A DNA stretch of 64,000 bases from an uncultured Sutterella sp. (GTDB lineage: Bacteria > Pseudomonadota > Gammaproteobacteria > Burkholderiales > Burkholderiaceae_F), in the NCBI GenBank assembly GCA_900543805.1, contig UQTE01000001.1, forward strand, positions 1 through 64,000, in the 5' to 3' direction. This document shows positions 42,775 through 52,867 of this stretch, in pieces. The notes beneath the pieces are model-generated. The model was not told where the DNA came from, did no database searches, and saw only the letters and a list, made by a program, of their open reading frames with translations. The position numbers were made by a program, and so were the translations under genes. How positions within the stretch are numbered: position 1 is the first letter of the stretch; each line of letters opens with the position of its first letter.

Positions 42775-43656
42775 TCAGTGGACCGAGCGCCAGGAGCCCA
42801 AAGCCGAGAAGGCGGCGATGAGTCCGCCCGCAAAGGCGCTGAAGGCGACGAAGTACGCGCACCAGGGCGCGGGCGGCAGAGCCAGGCGCAGGGGCGTTTC
42901 GTAGATCGCCGCGGCCTCGGCGATCGGACCTGCGAGAAGATGAATGCCCGAAGCCGTGATGAGAATTGCAAGGAGCGCCCCCGCCAGCATGACGAGCGTG
43001 CCCCGCCAGGCCCAGGGTCGGATCGCGAAGAGCGGCGTGGCGCCGAAGAGATAGAGCGCCCGCATTTCGGCGCGCGCCGAAAGGGTCGTCATGCGCAGGG
43101 CCGCCCAGAGGACGAGCGAAACGAGCAGAAAGATGGTGCCGCCAAGGAAGAGAAGTCCCGTGCGTACCACGTCGGTGAGGACCGTGAGTTTGGTGTGCCA
43201 TTCGCTTTCGTAGGCGATCATGTCGACGCCTTCGAGCTTTTCCATGGCGGAGGCCGTTTTCTCGATCTCGTCGGGATCGGCCCGGTCCGAAACGGTGGCG
43301 ACGAGCAGGTCCGGGAGGGGATTGTGCATCTTGCTGCGCTTGACGCCGAGACCTTCGTTCAGTTCCCGAAAGGCGGTTTCCTTCGGAATGTGGCGGACCG
43401 ATTCGATGTCCGGGAGCGCTTCGATCTCTTCGGTGAGGGCTTTGACGTCGGCCTTCTCCGTCGTGAAGACGCTGATTTCGACCGCCGTGGGAAGAGAGCG
43501 GATCGGCTCGGAAATCCCGTAGACGACCGTGAAGATGAAAAGCGGCACCGAGAGCGCAAATCCGGCGAGCGCCGTGGCGAGGAAGAGCATTCGCCCGTCG
43601 CGGCACAAACCACGCCAGGTTTCCTTGAAGGCCCATGCGTAGGAGGTAAACATCAT
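42775..43656 (-). CDS. ftsX: Cell-division membrane protein FtsX
   Basis: A 293-residue integral membrane partner of FtsE. Four helices are visible: one near residues 23-48 and three in the C-terminal half (about 165-190, 215-240, 262-285). A periplasmic loop of about 110 residues lies between, where amidase activators dock. It couples ATP hydrolysis in FtsE to septal murein splitting, probably through the EnvC-like protein encoded 6 kb away. The start overlaps the ftsE stop; the adjacent second ATG at 43653 has better spacing from GGAG. Confidence 0.92.
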   Translation of the reverse strand: MMFTSYAWAFKETWRGLCRDGRMLFLATALAGFALSVPLFIFTVVYGISEPIRSLPTAVEISVFTTEKADVKALTEEIEALPDIESVRHIPKETAFRELNEGLGVKRSKMHNPLPDLLVATVSDRADPDEIEKTASAMEKLEGVDMIAYESEWHTKLTVLTDVVRTGLLFLGGTIFLLVSLVLWAALRMTTLSARAEMRALYLFGATPLFAIRPWAWRGTLVMLAGALLAILITASGIHLLAGPIAEAAAIYETPLRLALPPAPWCAYFVAFSAFAGGLIAAFSALGSWRSVH

Positions 43657-44321
43657 TCTCTCCTCGCGGCGGCATCGAGTTCGATGACGCGCACCTTGAC
43701 GTTGCGCGGCCGGGGAATTCGGTGACTCGCCAGAAAGACCGTGACGCCCGCCTGGGCGAACATGCCGAGAAGGTCGATGAGCGTCTGCGCATTTCGGTCG
43801 TCGAGTTGCGCCGCAGGTTCGTCGGCGAGAATGAGGGCGGGACGGTTTACGACGGCCCGCGCAAGCATGGCGAGCTGCCGTTGTCCGGCCGAAAGTTCAT
43901 GGGGACGAAGATCCGCGAGCGCGGCGAGTCCGCACTTCTCGAGCGCGATGCGCGCTCGGGCGCGGGCTTCGCGAAAGGATTCCTCCGCCACGACGGCGGG
44001 GATCAGCACGTTTTCCAGGACGCTTCGGTCTTCGAGGAGCAAACCGCCCTGCATCAGGAGGCCCATGGAGCGGCGCAACGATCGCCGCTCGAGTTCGTTG
44101 TAGTCATTGATGCGGTCGCCCGCCACGATCACTTCGCCTTCGGTGGGCTTTCGCAGACCGCTCAGCATTTCCAGCACGAGCGTCTTGCCGCTTCCCGTGG
44201 CGCCGTGAAGCAGCACGAATTCTCCACGGAAGGCGGAAAACGAGAGGTTCTCAAGGCGTACGACGTCGTCGATCGATACGCCGACCTGTCGGAATTCGAA
44301 AAGGGGCGGTTCGCTGTACAC
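43653..44321 (-). CDS. ftsE: Cell-division ATP-binding protein FtsE
   Basis: A 222-residue ABC ATPase. Walker A is GATGSGKT and Walker B LILADEPAAQLD. The ABC signature is LSAGQRQLAMLARA instead of the usual LSGGEQQR, a noticeable departure. It works with FtsX at the division septum. The start is a GTG three bases after the ppx stop, and the stop overlaps ftsX. In most relatives ftsE directly follows ftsY; here ppx is between. Confidence 0.9.
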   Translation of the reverse strand: MYSEPPLFEFRQVGVSIDDVVRLENLSFSAFRGEFVLLHGATGSGKTLVLEMLSGLRKPTEGEVIVAGDRINDYNELERRSLRRSMGLLMQGGLLLEDRSVLENVLIPAVVAEESFREARARARIALEKCGLAALADLRPHELSAGQRQLAMLARAVVNRPALILADEPAAQLDDRNAQTLIDLLGMFAQAGVTVFLASHRIPRPRNVKVRVIELDAAARRE

Positions 44322-44324
44322 GGG

Positions 44325-45794
44325 TTATTCTCGGTCGATGCGAAGGGCGAGGCCGGCGTTTTTCCAACGCTCCTCCTCTTCGCGCAGGCATTGGTCGGTG
44401 AAGGGACGGTCCTGAAGCCAGACCGCGGGCAGCGTCAGCGTGCCCGAACGTTCATCGTACCGCATGTCGGGGAAGGAGGGCTCGGTGCGGGCCTGAAGAA
44501 AGAGGAGCGCGAGGCGCAACGCCAAAACGGCCCGCCAGAAGGGATCGCGTTCGTCGGGACGCGGGTCTTCGGGGAGAGGTCCCTCCTGCCACTGCAAAAG
44601 GTTCGCCGCTTCAAGGCGGTCCGCGCGAGCAACGCCCGGAAGCGTCCAGTTGCGAAGGAACTGCGCGGCGATCCGAGAGGCGTTGTGGCCGGTGATCGCC
44701 TGCCCCGATTCGTGCAGGAGAGCCGCTGTGTGCAGATTGCGCCGCAGGCCGTCCGTCGCTTCAGGCACAAGAAGTGAGAGAAGGCGTCCGGCCCAGGAGG
44801 CGACCCGTTCGCCCTGTGCCGTGTCGAGCGAAAGACGGCGCGCAAGATCCCGAACGGACGCTTCGCGTTCGTCCCGATAGGGAGGATTGCCGAGGAGTTC
44901 GTAGAGCAGACCCACCCGGACGCCTCCCTGCGAGAGTCGGGCTTCGCGCAGTCCGAGCGTACGGTAGACGGCCTGCAGGACCGTGAGTCCTCCGGCGATG
45001 ACTTCGTAGCGGTCCGTGCGCATGCCGGGGAAGGCCTGGGCAAAGCGTCCCTTCGAGCGCAAAAGCCGGGCGATGAGCTCTTCGATGTGTTCGAGACGAA
45101 CCTCCTCCTTTGTCCAACCGAGGTTGCGGCAGGTCTCCACGACGGCCCGGAAGGTGCCCGCCGTCATGTAGGCTTCGGACGAGGAAGCTTCCGGAAAGGT
45201 CTTCGCCGCGTCGCCCAACACCGTCATGGCGTGCTCGAGCGCCGCCTTCTGTCGGTCGGGCGTGATCCGCCCGTCGGGAAAGAACCCGATCGAGGCGCTT
45301 ACGCACCCGACGGGATAGCTTGCCGAACGTCCGATCGTCGTGCCGCGGCCCGAAGCCATCTCGGTGCTTCCGCCGCCGATGTCGACGACGAGCCGTTCTT
45401 CGGCGCTGTAGGGAAGGGAGCGCACCGCGCCGGAGAAGGCGAACGAAGCCTCCCGTTCCCCCGAGATGATCTCGATGGGAACGCCGAGCGCTCGTTCGGC
45501 CGCGCAGAGAAACGCGGCGTTCTGGGAGGCGCGACGCATCGCGTGGGTGCCGACGGCGAGAATGTTTTCGGGCGCTACGCCCGCAAGACACTCGCGGAAA
45601 CGGGTGAGCGCAGAGAGCGCGCGTTCCTGCATCTCGGGCGTAAGGGTGCCGTCGGGCGCGAAACCGCCCGCAAGCCGCACGGTTTCCTTGCGGTAGAGGA
45701 GCGAGAGAAGGCGGTTTTCTTCGAGCCGGGCGACTTCAAGACGAAAGCTGTTGCTTCCGAGGTCCACGACGGCGAGGAGGTCTGCGGGCGACAC
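44325..45794 (-). CDS. ppx: Ppx/GppA family exopolyphosphatase
   Basis: A 489-residue phosphatase of the actin-like ASKHA fold. VVDLGSNSFRLEVA at the N-terminus, ILAVGTHAMRRA and VVDIGGGSTE are the phosphate-binding landmarks, and an HD-like helical domain with LHTAALLHESG lies towards the C-terminus. Members hydrolyse polyphosphate or pppGpp; which applies here cannot be told. The GTG start is three bases from the ftsY stop and its stop is three bases from ftsE, so it is inserted within the fts operon. Confidence 0.88.
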   Translation of the reverse strand: MSPADLLAVVDLGSNSFRLEVARLEENRLLSLLYRKETVRLAGGFAPDGTLTPEMQERALSALTRFRECLAGVAPENILAVGTHAMRRASQNAAFLCAAERALGVPIEIISGEREASFAFSGAVRSLPYSAEERLVVDIGGGSTEMASGRGTTIGRSASYPVGCVSASIGFFPDGRITPDRQKAALEHAMTVLGDAAKTFPEASSSEAYMTAGTFRAVVETCRNLGWTKEEVRLEHIEELIARLLRSKGRFAQAFPGMRTDRYEVIAGGLTVLQAVYRTLGLREARLSQGGVRVGLLYELLGNPPYRDEREASVRDLARRLSLDTAQGERVASWAGRLLSLLVPEATDGLRRNLHTAALLHESGQAITGHNASRIAAQFLRNWTLPGVARADRLEAANLLQWQEGPLPEDPRPDERDPFWRAVLALRLALLFLQARTEPSFPDMRYDERSGTLTLPAVWLQDRPFTDQCLREEEERWKNAGLALRIDRE

Positions 45795-45797
45795 GGT

Positions 45798-46742
45798 TTA
45801 CTCCGCGGATTCGTCTTCCTCGAGCCCGACGAGCGCGTTGGCAAACGCGCGGGCGCGGAAGGGCTGAAGGTCGTCAAGCTTTTCGCCGACGCCGACGAAG
45901 TAGATCGGAAGGGGATGGTCGCGCCGCATGTCGGCGATGGCCACGAGGACGCCGCCCTTGGCGGTGCCGTCGAGCTTCGTGATGATGAGGCCCGAGAGCG
46001 TCACCGACGCGTCAAAGGCCTTCACCTGCATGAGGGCGTTCTGACCGTTCGTGCCGTCCACGACGAGGAGCACTTCGTGCGGGGCGCCTTCGAGGGCCTT
46101 GCCCTGCGCACGATGAATGCGGCGCAGCTCCTCCATGAGATGAAGCTGCGTGGGCAGGCGCCCGGCCGTGTCCACGATCACGACGTCGATGCCGCGGGCC
46201 TTGCCCGCGTTGACGGCGTCGAAGGCCACGGCGGCGGGGTCGCCCCCTTCCTGAGAGATCACGTCGATGCGGTTTCGCTCGCCCCAGACGGCGAGCTGTT
46301 CGCGCGCGGCGGCGCGGAAGGTGTCGCCCGCGGCCAGGAGCACGGTCTTGCCCTCGGCGGCGAAGAATTTCGACAGTTTCCCGATGGTCGTGGTCTTTCC
46401 GGCGCCGTTGACGCCCGTCATCATCATGACGAGCGGCGCGGGACGCTCCACGTCGAAGGGGACTTCCGAGGGGGCGAGAATCGCTTCGATTTGATCCCGA
46501 AGGGCGCGGCGGACCTCTTCCTGCGTGCGCAGTCCCTTCAATTTAATTTCGTCGCGCAAACGTTGTAGGATACGCGAGGAGGTGTCGACGCCGATGTCGG
46601 CCGTAATGAGCGCGAATTCCAACTCTTCGAGGAAATCCTCGTCCACGACGCCGCCGGAGAAAAGACCGACGATGTTGACGCGCGTTCTGTCCAAACCTTT
46701 TTTCAGTCGGGAAAGCCAACCTTCCGAAGAACCAAAACCCAT
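45798..46742 (-). CDS. ftsY: Signal recognition particle receptor FtsY
   Basis: A 314-residue SRP GTPase that docks ribosomes to the translocon. The NG domain fills nearly the whole protein: GVNGAGKTTT is G1, DTAGRL G3 and TKLDGTAKGG G4. The long acidic A domain of E. coli FtsY is missing, so the protein is a compact form. It heads a leftward operon ftsY-ppx-ftsE-ftsX-rpoH-trmL and is divergent from rsmD with only 16 bases between the starts. Confidence 0.95.
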   Translation of the reverse strand: MGFGSSEGWLSRLKKGLDRTRVNIVGLFSGGVVDEDFLEELEFALITADIGVDTSSRILQRLRDEIKLKGLRTQEEVRRALRDQIEAILAPSEVPFDVERPAPLVMMMTGVNGAGKTTTIGKLSKFFAAEGKTVLLAAGDTFRAAAREQLAVWGERNRIDVISQEGGDPAAVAFDAVNAGKARGIDVVIVDTAGRLPTQLHLMEELRRIHRAQGKALEGAPHEVLLVVDGTNGQNALMQVKAFDASVTLSGLIITKLDGTAKGGVLVAIADMRRDHPLPIYFVGVGEKLDDLQPFRARAFANALVGLEEDESAE

Positions 46743-46758
46743 AAGTGTTCGTTATTGA

Positions 46759-47930
<1,172 letters not shown>

Positions 47931-50039
47931 TCAGATGGCGCCGCCCCGCGTCGGCTCGGCGGGCGTCTCCTTCTCCGTGAAGGGGAGCCAGTCGTAGAAC
48001 TTCTCCTTCAGTTCGGAAAAGTCGGGCGCGGAAAACTCAAAGTTCTCAATGCGGTCGCGCAGATTGAGCCAGGCGCGCTTGGCGCGGCGCTCGATCGACT
48101 CGAGACTCCACGGGTCTTCGCCCAGGGCGTTTCGCACGGCGGAGGCGGTCTGCGCCCAGGAGAGGCGCCAGCCGCTTTCGTTGCGTTCGACGGGCTTTTC
48201 AAAGTGCCAGGGAAGTTCCAGGGCGGGCACTGATCCCGCGGCTTCCCAGCGGAAGGTGCCGAGCCACTGCGGGCGCAAGGGCGGCAGAGACCCGCCGAAT
48301 TCCGCGCGCCAGCCTTCTCCCTCCATGCGCCCGTCGGTCACGAGCAGGTCGGCAGGACGGCCCGCAAGACGGAAGCGCATTGCGCGCACGGGCGTCGACG
48401 CGTCGTTTGCGAGCACTTCGGCGGGAAGCGTGTCGCTTCGCTCTTCAATCAAAAGATCATAGGCGCGCCCGAGATCGAGTCCGCGAAGGGTCGCGTCGGC
48501 CGCAGAGACCTCCGCCGTCAGGTCGACGGGTTCTTCGGGGTGGCGCAAATGTCCCGACGCCCGAAGGGTGACTTCGGCCTTTCCCGAAACGGGCGCTCTG
48601 CCGAAGGAGCGCGCCAGGAAGTCGGCGGTTTCGACGTTTTCCGCCTGCAGCGTTGCGTTCCAGGAGCCGTCGGCGCGCTTTCGCGCGTCAAACGTCATGG
48701 CGCCGCCGTAGAGGCTTCCCCGTCCCTCGGTGAGCGCGAGCTCGCCGTTGAGAAGGCGGACGGCGGCGGAGAGTTCCCGAAGCGCGCCGTCGTGCTCGAA
48801 GCCCGCGATCGACACGTCGCCCGAGAAATCGAAGAGCGAGAAAAAGCCAGAGCGCTCGAGCGCGAGCCAGAGGGCGCCCTGCTGAGCGCCGAGCCGAAGC
48901 GATCCTTCGAGTCGGGGGCGGGGCGTTTCGTCGAGCGTTTCGGAAAAGGCGCGGGCGATGTCGGCGTCCAGCTTCGCGGGACTCCCCAAAAGGGTGCCCG
49001 AGAGAGAAATCCGTCCCGTACGTTCGCGGGTGAGCGAGAGCGCGCCCGTGAGTTCGGTCGCGCCGCTCGGGTGCGTGGCGACGAGAAGAAGGTCCGGCCA
49101 GTGGAAAAGTCCTTGGGCGTCGCGGGCGGGATTGCCCGTGGCACGCCATTTCATCGCGGTGCCGTCCCAAGAGAGTTCGGTCGAGAGGAGCGCCTCCCGG
49201 CTCGTCCAGGCGCCTTCCTTCCAGTCCCAGGCGTTGGCGGAAACGGAGAGCACGCGGCCGTTGACGTCGGTGCGCAGGTCGGGGTGCGTCATGTGCCAGG
49301 CGCGGAAGTTTTCGCGCGTGAGTTTTTCGGCGCTCCAGCGAAGCTGCCATTCCTTTCCGTTCAGAAGGCCCTTGAATTCCACGATCGGCGCTTCGAGCGT
49401 CAGGTCGCCCAGGCCCGTCGGCCAGCGCGCGTCGCCCGAAAGCTGAAAGGCGCCCGAGAAGCCGCCCCGTTCGCAGTGGCCCGAAAGGAAAACTTGGGCA
49501 CCCGTTTCGGAGAGGTTGGCGAGGCGCACCGAGAGATCGCTTGCCGTCGAGGGTTTTTCGCTCAAGAGCGTGACGGACCCCGACTCGACGACGAAGGCGT
49601 CCATGTCGAAGCCGAGCGTCGAGACGAGATAGGGTTCGTTGAGGCGCGTGAAGAATTCTTCCTCCGGCATGGCGAGCGCGGGCTTCACGACGCGCAGTTC
49701 GCGGATCTTGGGAGACTGAGCGAAAACAGCCAGGGGATTGAGGGTGATCTGCGCGCTCTTGAGGGAAAGCTGCCAGTCGTCGTGCCCGGGCTTCTTGAGC
49801 GTGGATTCGGGAATCGTGACGACGAGTTCCGGAAGGTGTCGAACGCTCGGAAGGGCGCTCATGGAGAGCTCGAGTCCGAGTTCGCGTTCGACGACTTCCG
49901 TGATGCGTGCGCTGACGCGCTCGGGCGTGACGAGGAAGTAGAGCGCGGCCACCCCGGCGAGGAGGATCGCCGCGGCGAAGCAGCCGAGGAAAAGAAGGCC
50001 GCGCAGAAAGCGTTGGGCGGAAGTTTTCGTCACGGGCAT
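47931..50039 (-). CDS. AsmA-like/DUF748-type envelope protein
   Basis: A 702-residue protein with one N-terminal transmembrane helix (about residues 12-36) followed by a very long beta-rich periplasmic part, the architecture of AsmA-family proteins implicated in lipid transport between the membranes. The region VTPERVSARITEVVERELGLEL after the helix is characteristic. The rest is diverged and no enzymatic motif is seen. It is transcribed alone between coaD (convergent) and ahpF. Confidence 0.75.
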   Translation of the reverse strand: MPVTKTSAQRFLRGLLFLGCFAAAILLAGVAALYFLVTPERVSARITEVVERELGLELSMSALPSVRHLPELVVTIPESTLKKPGHDDWQLSLKSAQITLNPLAVFAQSPKIRELRVVKPALAMPEEEFFTRLNEPYLVSTLGFDMDAFVVESGSVTLLSEKPSTASDLSVRLANLSETGAQVFLSGHCERGGFSGAFQLSGDARWPTGLGDLTLEAPIVEFKGLLNGKEWQLRWSAEKLTRENFRAWHMTHPDLRTDVNGRVLSVSANAWDWKEGAWTSREALLSTELSWDGTAMKWRATGNPARDAQGLFHWPDLLLVATHPSGATELTGALSLTRERTGRISLSGTLLGSPAKLDADIARAFSETLDETPRPRLEGSLRLGAQQGALWLALERSGFFSLFDFSGDVSIAGFEHDGALRELSAAVRLLNGELALTEGRGSLYGGAMTFDARKRADGSWNATLQAENVETADFLARSFGRAPVSGKAEVTLRASGHLRHPEEPVDLTAEVSAADATLRGLDLGRAYDLLIEERSDTLPAEVLANDASTPVRAMRFRLAGRPADLLVTDGRMEGEGWRAEFGGSLPPLRPQWLGTFRWEAAGSVPALELPWHFEKPVERNESGWRLSWAQTASAVRNALGEDPWSLESIERRAKRAWLNLRDRIENFEFSAPDFSELKEKFYDWLPFTEKETPAEPTRGGAI

Positions 50040-50091
50040 GGGAATGGCAGAGTTTCCGAAGAAAAGTATCTGCCATTGTATCCGATACGCC

Positions 50092-51645
50092 TTAGGCCAC
50101 GTCGTGACGGATCAGGTGCTCAAAGGCGCTCAGGCCCGCCTTGGCGCCTTCGCCGAGACCGATGACGATCTGCTTGAACGGAACGTCCGTGCAGTCGCCC
50201 GCCGCAAAGAGCCCCGGGGCGGTCGTGGCGCATCGGGCGTCGACGGGAATCTCGCCGTAGGCGTTGAGTTCGACCGCGTTCGCGAGCCACGCCGTGTTGG
50301 GCGTGAGACCGATCTGCACGAAGACGCCCGCCACGTCGAGACGGTGCTCGGCGCCCGCCGCGTCCGCCCAGCGAAGCCCCGTAAGAACGCCGTCGGTCCC
50401 CTCGAAGGCGCGCGTATGCGCTTCAGTGAGCACCGTAACGTTCGAAAGAGACGCGAGCTTCTTCTTGAGCACGTTGTCCGCCTTAAGCGTCGCGTGACGG
50501 TGCAGGAGCGTGACGTGCGAGGCGATCCCCGCGAGATCGATCGCGGCTTCAACGCCCGAGTTCCCGCCCCCGATGACGGCGACGCGCTTGCCGCGGAAGA
50601 GCGGTCCGTCGCAGTGGGGACAGAAGGCGACGCCATGGCCGAGGAAGTCCGCCTCTCCGGGAACATTGAGACGGCGCCAGCTCGCGCCCGTGGCGGCGAT
50701 GAGCGTGCGCGTGCGAAGCCGCGCGCCGCTTTCGGTCACGAGCACCCAGAGGTCGCCTTCTCGCTCGACCGAGGCCGCGCGCTCGGCCGTGTGCAGTTCG
50801 ATCGGGTAGTTCTTCAGATGCGCTTCGATGTTGTCGGCAAGCTTCGCGCCTGGCGTCGAGAGAATCGACGTGAAGTTGGCGACTTCGCTCGTTTCATGGA
50901 GCTGACCGCCGAGACGTTCGGCGACGAGTCCCGTGCGAAGTCCCTTGCGGACGGCGTAGATGGCGGCGGTGGCGCCCGCGGGGCCGCCGCCCGCGACGAG
51001 GACGTCGTAGGGAAGGGCCTCGGAGAGCTTTTCGGCCTTGCGTCGAGCGGCGCTTTCGTCGAGGAGCGCCACGATTTCCTCGAGCGTCTTTCTGCCGTTC
51101 ACGAAGGGTTCGCCGTTGAGAAAGACCGTGGGCACGGCCATCACGCGGCGGGCCTTGGCCTCCTCCTGCGCGAGCGCGCCGTCGATCGTGACGACGGAGA
51201 CGTTCGGGTTTTCGACCGCCATCAGATTGAGCGCCTGCACGACGTCGGGACAGTTGTGGCAGGAAAGCGAAATGAAGACCTCAAAGCGGAGCGGTCCCGA
51301 TAGCGAACGGACGGCTTCGAGCGTTTCGGCTTCCGCCTTGACGGGGTGGCCGCCCGCCTGCAGGAGCGCAAGCACGAAGGACGAGAATTCGTGCCCCATC
51401 GGCAGGGCGGCGAAGTGAATGCCGATCTCCCGTTCGGTCGAAGTGATCTGGAAGGAGGGGCGCGAAAGGCTCGGATCGAGCGTTTCTTCGTAGGAGAGCA
51501 ACTCGGAGAGCGCGGCGACCTCCTTGAGGAGCGCCTTCATTTCGCGGGCCGTTTCGCTTTCGTTGAGCGAGGCGACGAGACGGACGGGGCGGCGCAGTTT
51601 CGTGAAGTAGGCGCGCAGTTGGTTTTGCAGGCCGGCGTCAAGCAT
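50092..51645 (-). CDS. ahpF: Alkyl hydroperoxide reductase flavoprotein AhpF
   Basis: A 517-residue FAD disulfide reductase that regenerates AhpC using NADH. The N-terminal double-thioredoxin domain carries CHNC at residues 129-132, the same positions as in E. coli. The TrxR-like part has AGGGPAG for FAD, FCPHC as the second redox centre and GGGNSGVEAA for NAD(P)H. AAGGA lies seven bases before ATG 51645; a longer frame runs into ahpC antisense and is not used. A terminator separates it from ahpC, so it is probably expressed at a lower level. Confidence 0.96.
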   Translation of the reverse strand: MLDAGLQNQLRAYFTKLRRPVRLVASLNESETAREMKALLKEVAALSELLSYEETLDPSLSRPSFQITSTEREIGIHFAALPMGHEFSSFVLALLQAGGHPVKAEAETLEAVRSLSGPLRFEVFISLSCHNCPDVVQALNLMAVENPNVSVVTIDGALAQEEAKARRVMAVPTVFLNGEPFVNGRKTLEEIVALLDESAARRKAEKLSEALPYDVLVAGGGPAGATAAIYAVRKGLRTGLVAERLGGQLHETSEVANFTSILSTPGAKLADNIEAHLKNYPIELHTAERAASVEREGDLWVLVTESGARLRTRTLIAATGASWRRLNVPGEADFLGHGVAFCPHCDGPLFRGKRVAVIGGGNSGVEAAIDLAGIASHVTLLHRHATLKADNVLKKKLASLSNVTVLTEAHTRAFEGTDGVLTGLRWADAAGAEHRLDVAGVFVQIGLTPNTAWLANAVELNAYGEIPVDARCATTAPGLFAAGDCTDVPFKQIVIGLGEGAKAGLSAFEHLIRHDVA

Positions 51646-51680
51646 GGCGGAATCCTTGAGCAAAGAGGGGAATGATGAAG

Positions 51681-51707
51681 AAAAAGGCCGCCCGAAGGAG
51701 CGGCCTT
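51681..51707 (-). terminator. Hairpin terminator between ahpC and ahpF
   Basis: AAGGCCGC (51684-51691) pairs with GCGGCCTT (51700-51707) around a small loop; TTTTTC follows on the minus strand. It lies 18 bases after the ahpC stop and 36 before the ahpF start, so it likely sets the AhpC:AhpF ratio through partial read-through. Confidence 0.8.
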
Positions 51708-51724
51708 GCCTCAGAAGCGGACGA

Positions 51725-52288
51725 TCAGATCTTGCCGACGAGGTCGAGCGAGGGCGTGAGCGTCGCGTCGCCCGGGCGCCACTTGGCGGGGCAGACTTCG
51801 CCGGGGTTGGCGGCGACGTACTGCGCGGCTTCAACCTTGCGCAGGAGTTCGGCGGCGTTGCGGCCGATGCCGCCGTCGTGGATTTCCATCACGACGATCT
51901 TGCCTTCGGGGTTCACGACGAAGGTGCCGCGTTCGGCCATGCCGTCGGCTTCGATGAGCACTTCGAAGTTCTTCGAGAGCTTCTGCGTCGGGTCGCCGAG
52001 CATCGGGAAGGCGACCTTGCCCACGGCGGCGGAGCTTTCATGCCAGGCCTTGTGGGTGAAGTGCGAGTCGGTCGAAACGGCGTAGATTTCGACGCCGAGC
52101 TTGCGGAATTCTTCGTAGTGCTCGGCGAGGTCTTCGAGTTCGGTCGGGCAGACGAAGGTGAAGTCGGCGGGATAGAAGAAGAAAATCGACCAGCGGCCCT
52201 TCAGATCCGCGTCGGTGACCTTCACGAACTGGCCCTGATGGAAGGCCTGGGCTTCAAACGGGAGAACCTGTGTGTTCAAGAGAGACAT
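51725..52288 (-). CDS. ahpC: Peroxiredoxin AhpC
   Basis: A 187-residue typical 2-Cys peroxiredoxin reducing H2O2 and organic peroxides. The peroxidatic Cys47 is in FTFVCPTE and the resolving Cys in GEVCPAKW near the C-terminus. ATG 52288 has GGAGG eight bases ahead; a start five codons earlier would overlap this site. An extended -10 element (TGCTAATAT, 52342-52334) lies about 45 bases upstream. It is first in an ahpC-ahpF unit. Confidence 0.97.
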   Translation of the reverse strand: MSLLNTQVLPFEAQAFHQGQFVKVTDADLKGRWSIFFFYPADFTFVCPTELEDLAEHYEEFRKLGVEIYAVSTDSHFTHKAWHESSAAVGKVAFPMLGDPTQKLSKNFEVLIEADGMAERGTFVVNPEGKIVVMEIHDGGIGRNAAELLRKVEAAQYVAANPGEVCPAKWRPGDATLTPSLDLVGKI

Positions 52289-52333
52289 GGGACATTCCTC
52301 CAAATGAGAATGTGTTTTATTGCGGTTGAAGGA

Positions 52334-52342
52334 ATATTAGCA
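52334..52342 (-). promoter_or_regulatory. Probable ahpC promoter, extended -10
   Basis: TGCTAATAT on the minus strand is a TGn-extended -10 in an AT-rich patch (52310-52390) that stands out in this GC-rich window. No good -35 is seen at 17 bases. A search by eye for the four-ATAG/CTAT spacing of OxyR failed. Confidence 0.5.
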
Positions 52343-52432
52343 CATTTTTATCACTGCGTAGTCACTATGAAGAATAATCTATTGCTGTTTGTAACACGCC
52401 GGGCGCTTTCGTTCGGTACGGACGGGGAAAAG

Positions 52433-52456
52433 CAAAACGGCCCTTGCGGGCCGTTT
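52433..52456 (-). terminator. Terminator of the ychF-XRE unit
   Basis: AAACGGCCC (52435-52443) pairs with GGGCCGTTT (52448-52456) around TTGC; TGCTTTT follows on the minus strand. It lies 11 bases after the XRE stop and insulates ahpC. Confidence 0.8.
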
Positions 52457-52467
52457 CGTGGGAAAAA

Positions 52468-52842
52468 TCAACTGCGGAAGCGCTTGTTGAATTCCTTGCG
52501 CAGGTTCGGCGCGAGCCGTTCGAGCGCGTCGATGGTGGTGAAGACCGAGGCGCGTCCCCTCTGTGAGAGCTCCCGAAAGCGCGAGAGCAACTCGTTTTCC
52601 TCCTCCATCGGGCGGTGTCTTTCCGCCGTCAGGATGTAGAGGACGTCGAAGCCGCAGGCCGAGAGCCGGGGCAGACGATAGACGCCCGGGTCGCCCTGTC
52701 CGGTTTCGTACGTCGCGTACACGTCGAGCGTGACGCCCATGAGCTGGGCGATCTGCTTGGCGGTGTAGCCGAGCCGTTCGCGTTCGCTCTTGAGGCGGGC
52801 GCCGATTTCCGCGCGTTTCTTGGAGGGGGCCGCAGTAGCCAT
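52468..52842 (-). CDS. XRE-family transcriptional regulator
   Basis: A 124-residue protein with one helix-turn-helix of the Cro/C1 type: RLKSERERLGYTAKQIAQ followed by a recognition helix LDVYATYETGQ, within about residues 15-70. The second half is helical and rich in charged residues without a recognised ligand domain. It lies 25 bases after ychF and just upstream of the ahpC promoter region. Control of ahpC is possible but there is no direct evidence. Confidence 0.78.
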   Translation of the reverse strand: MATAAPSKKRAEIGARLKSERERLGYTAKQIAQLMGVTLDVYATYETGQGDPGVYRLPRLSACGFDVLYILTAERHRPMEEENELLSRFRELSQRGRASVFTTIDALERLAPNLRKEFNKRFRS

Positions 52843-52867
52843 GGTGCAGAGCCTCGGACGACGCCGA

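Noticed and set aside
52360-52392. OxyR-like ATAG repeats upstream of ahpC
   Set aside because: Two ATAG elements are 14 bases apart instead of the 11 or 22 required, and the CTAT partners are missing.
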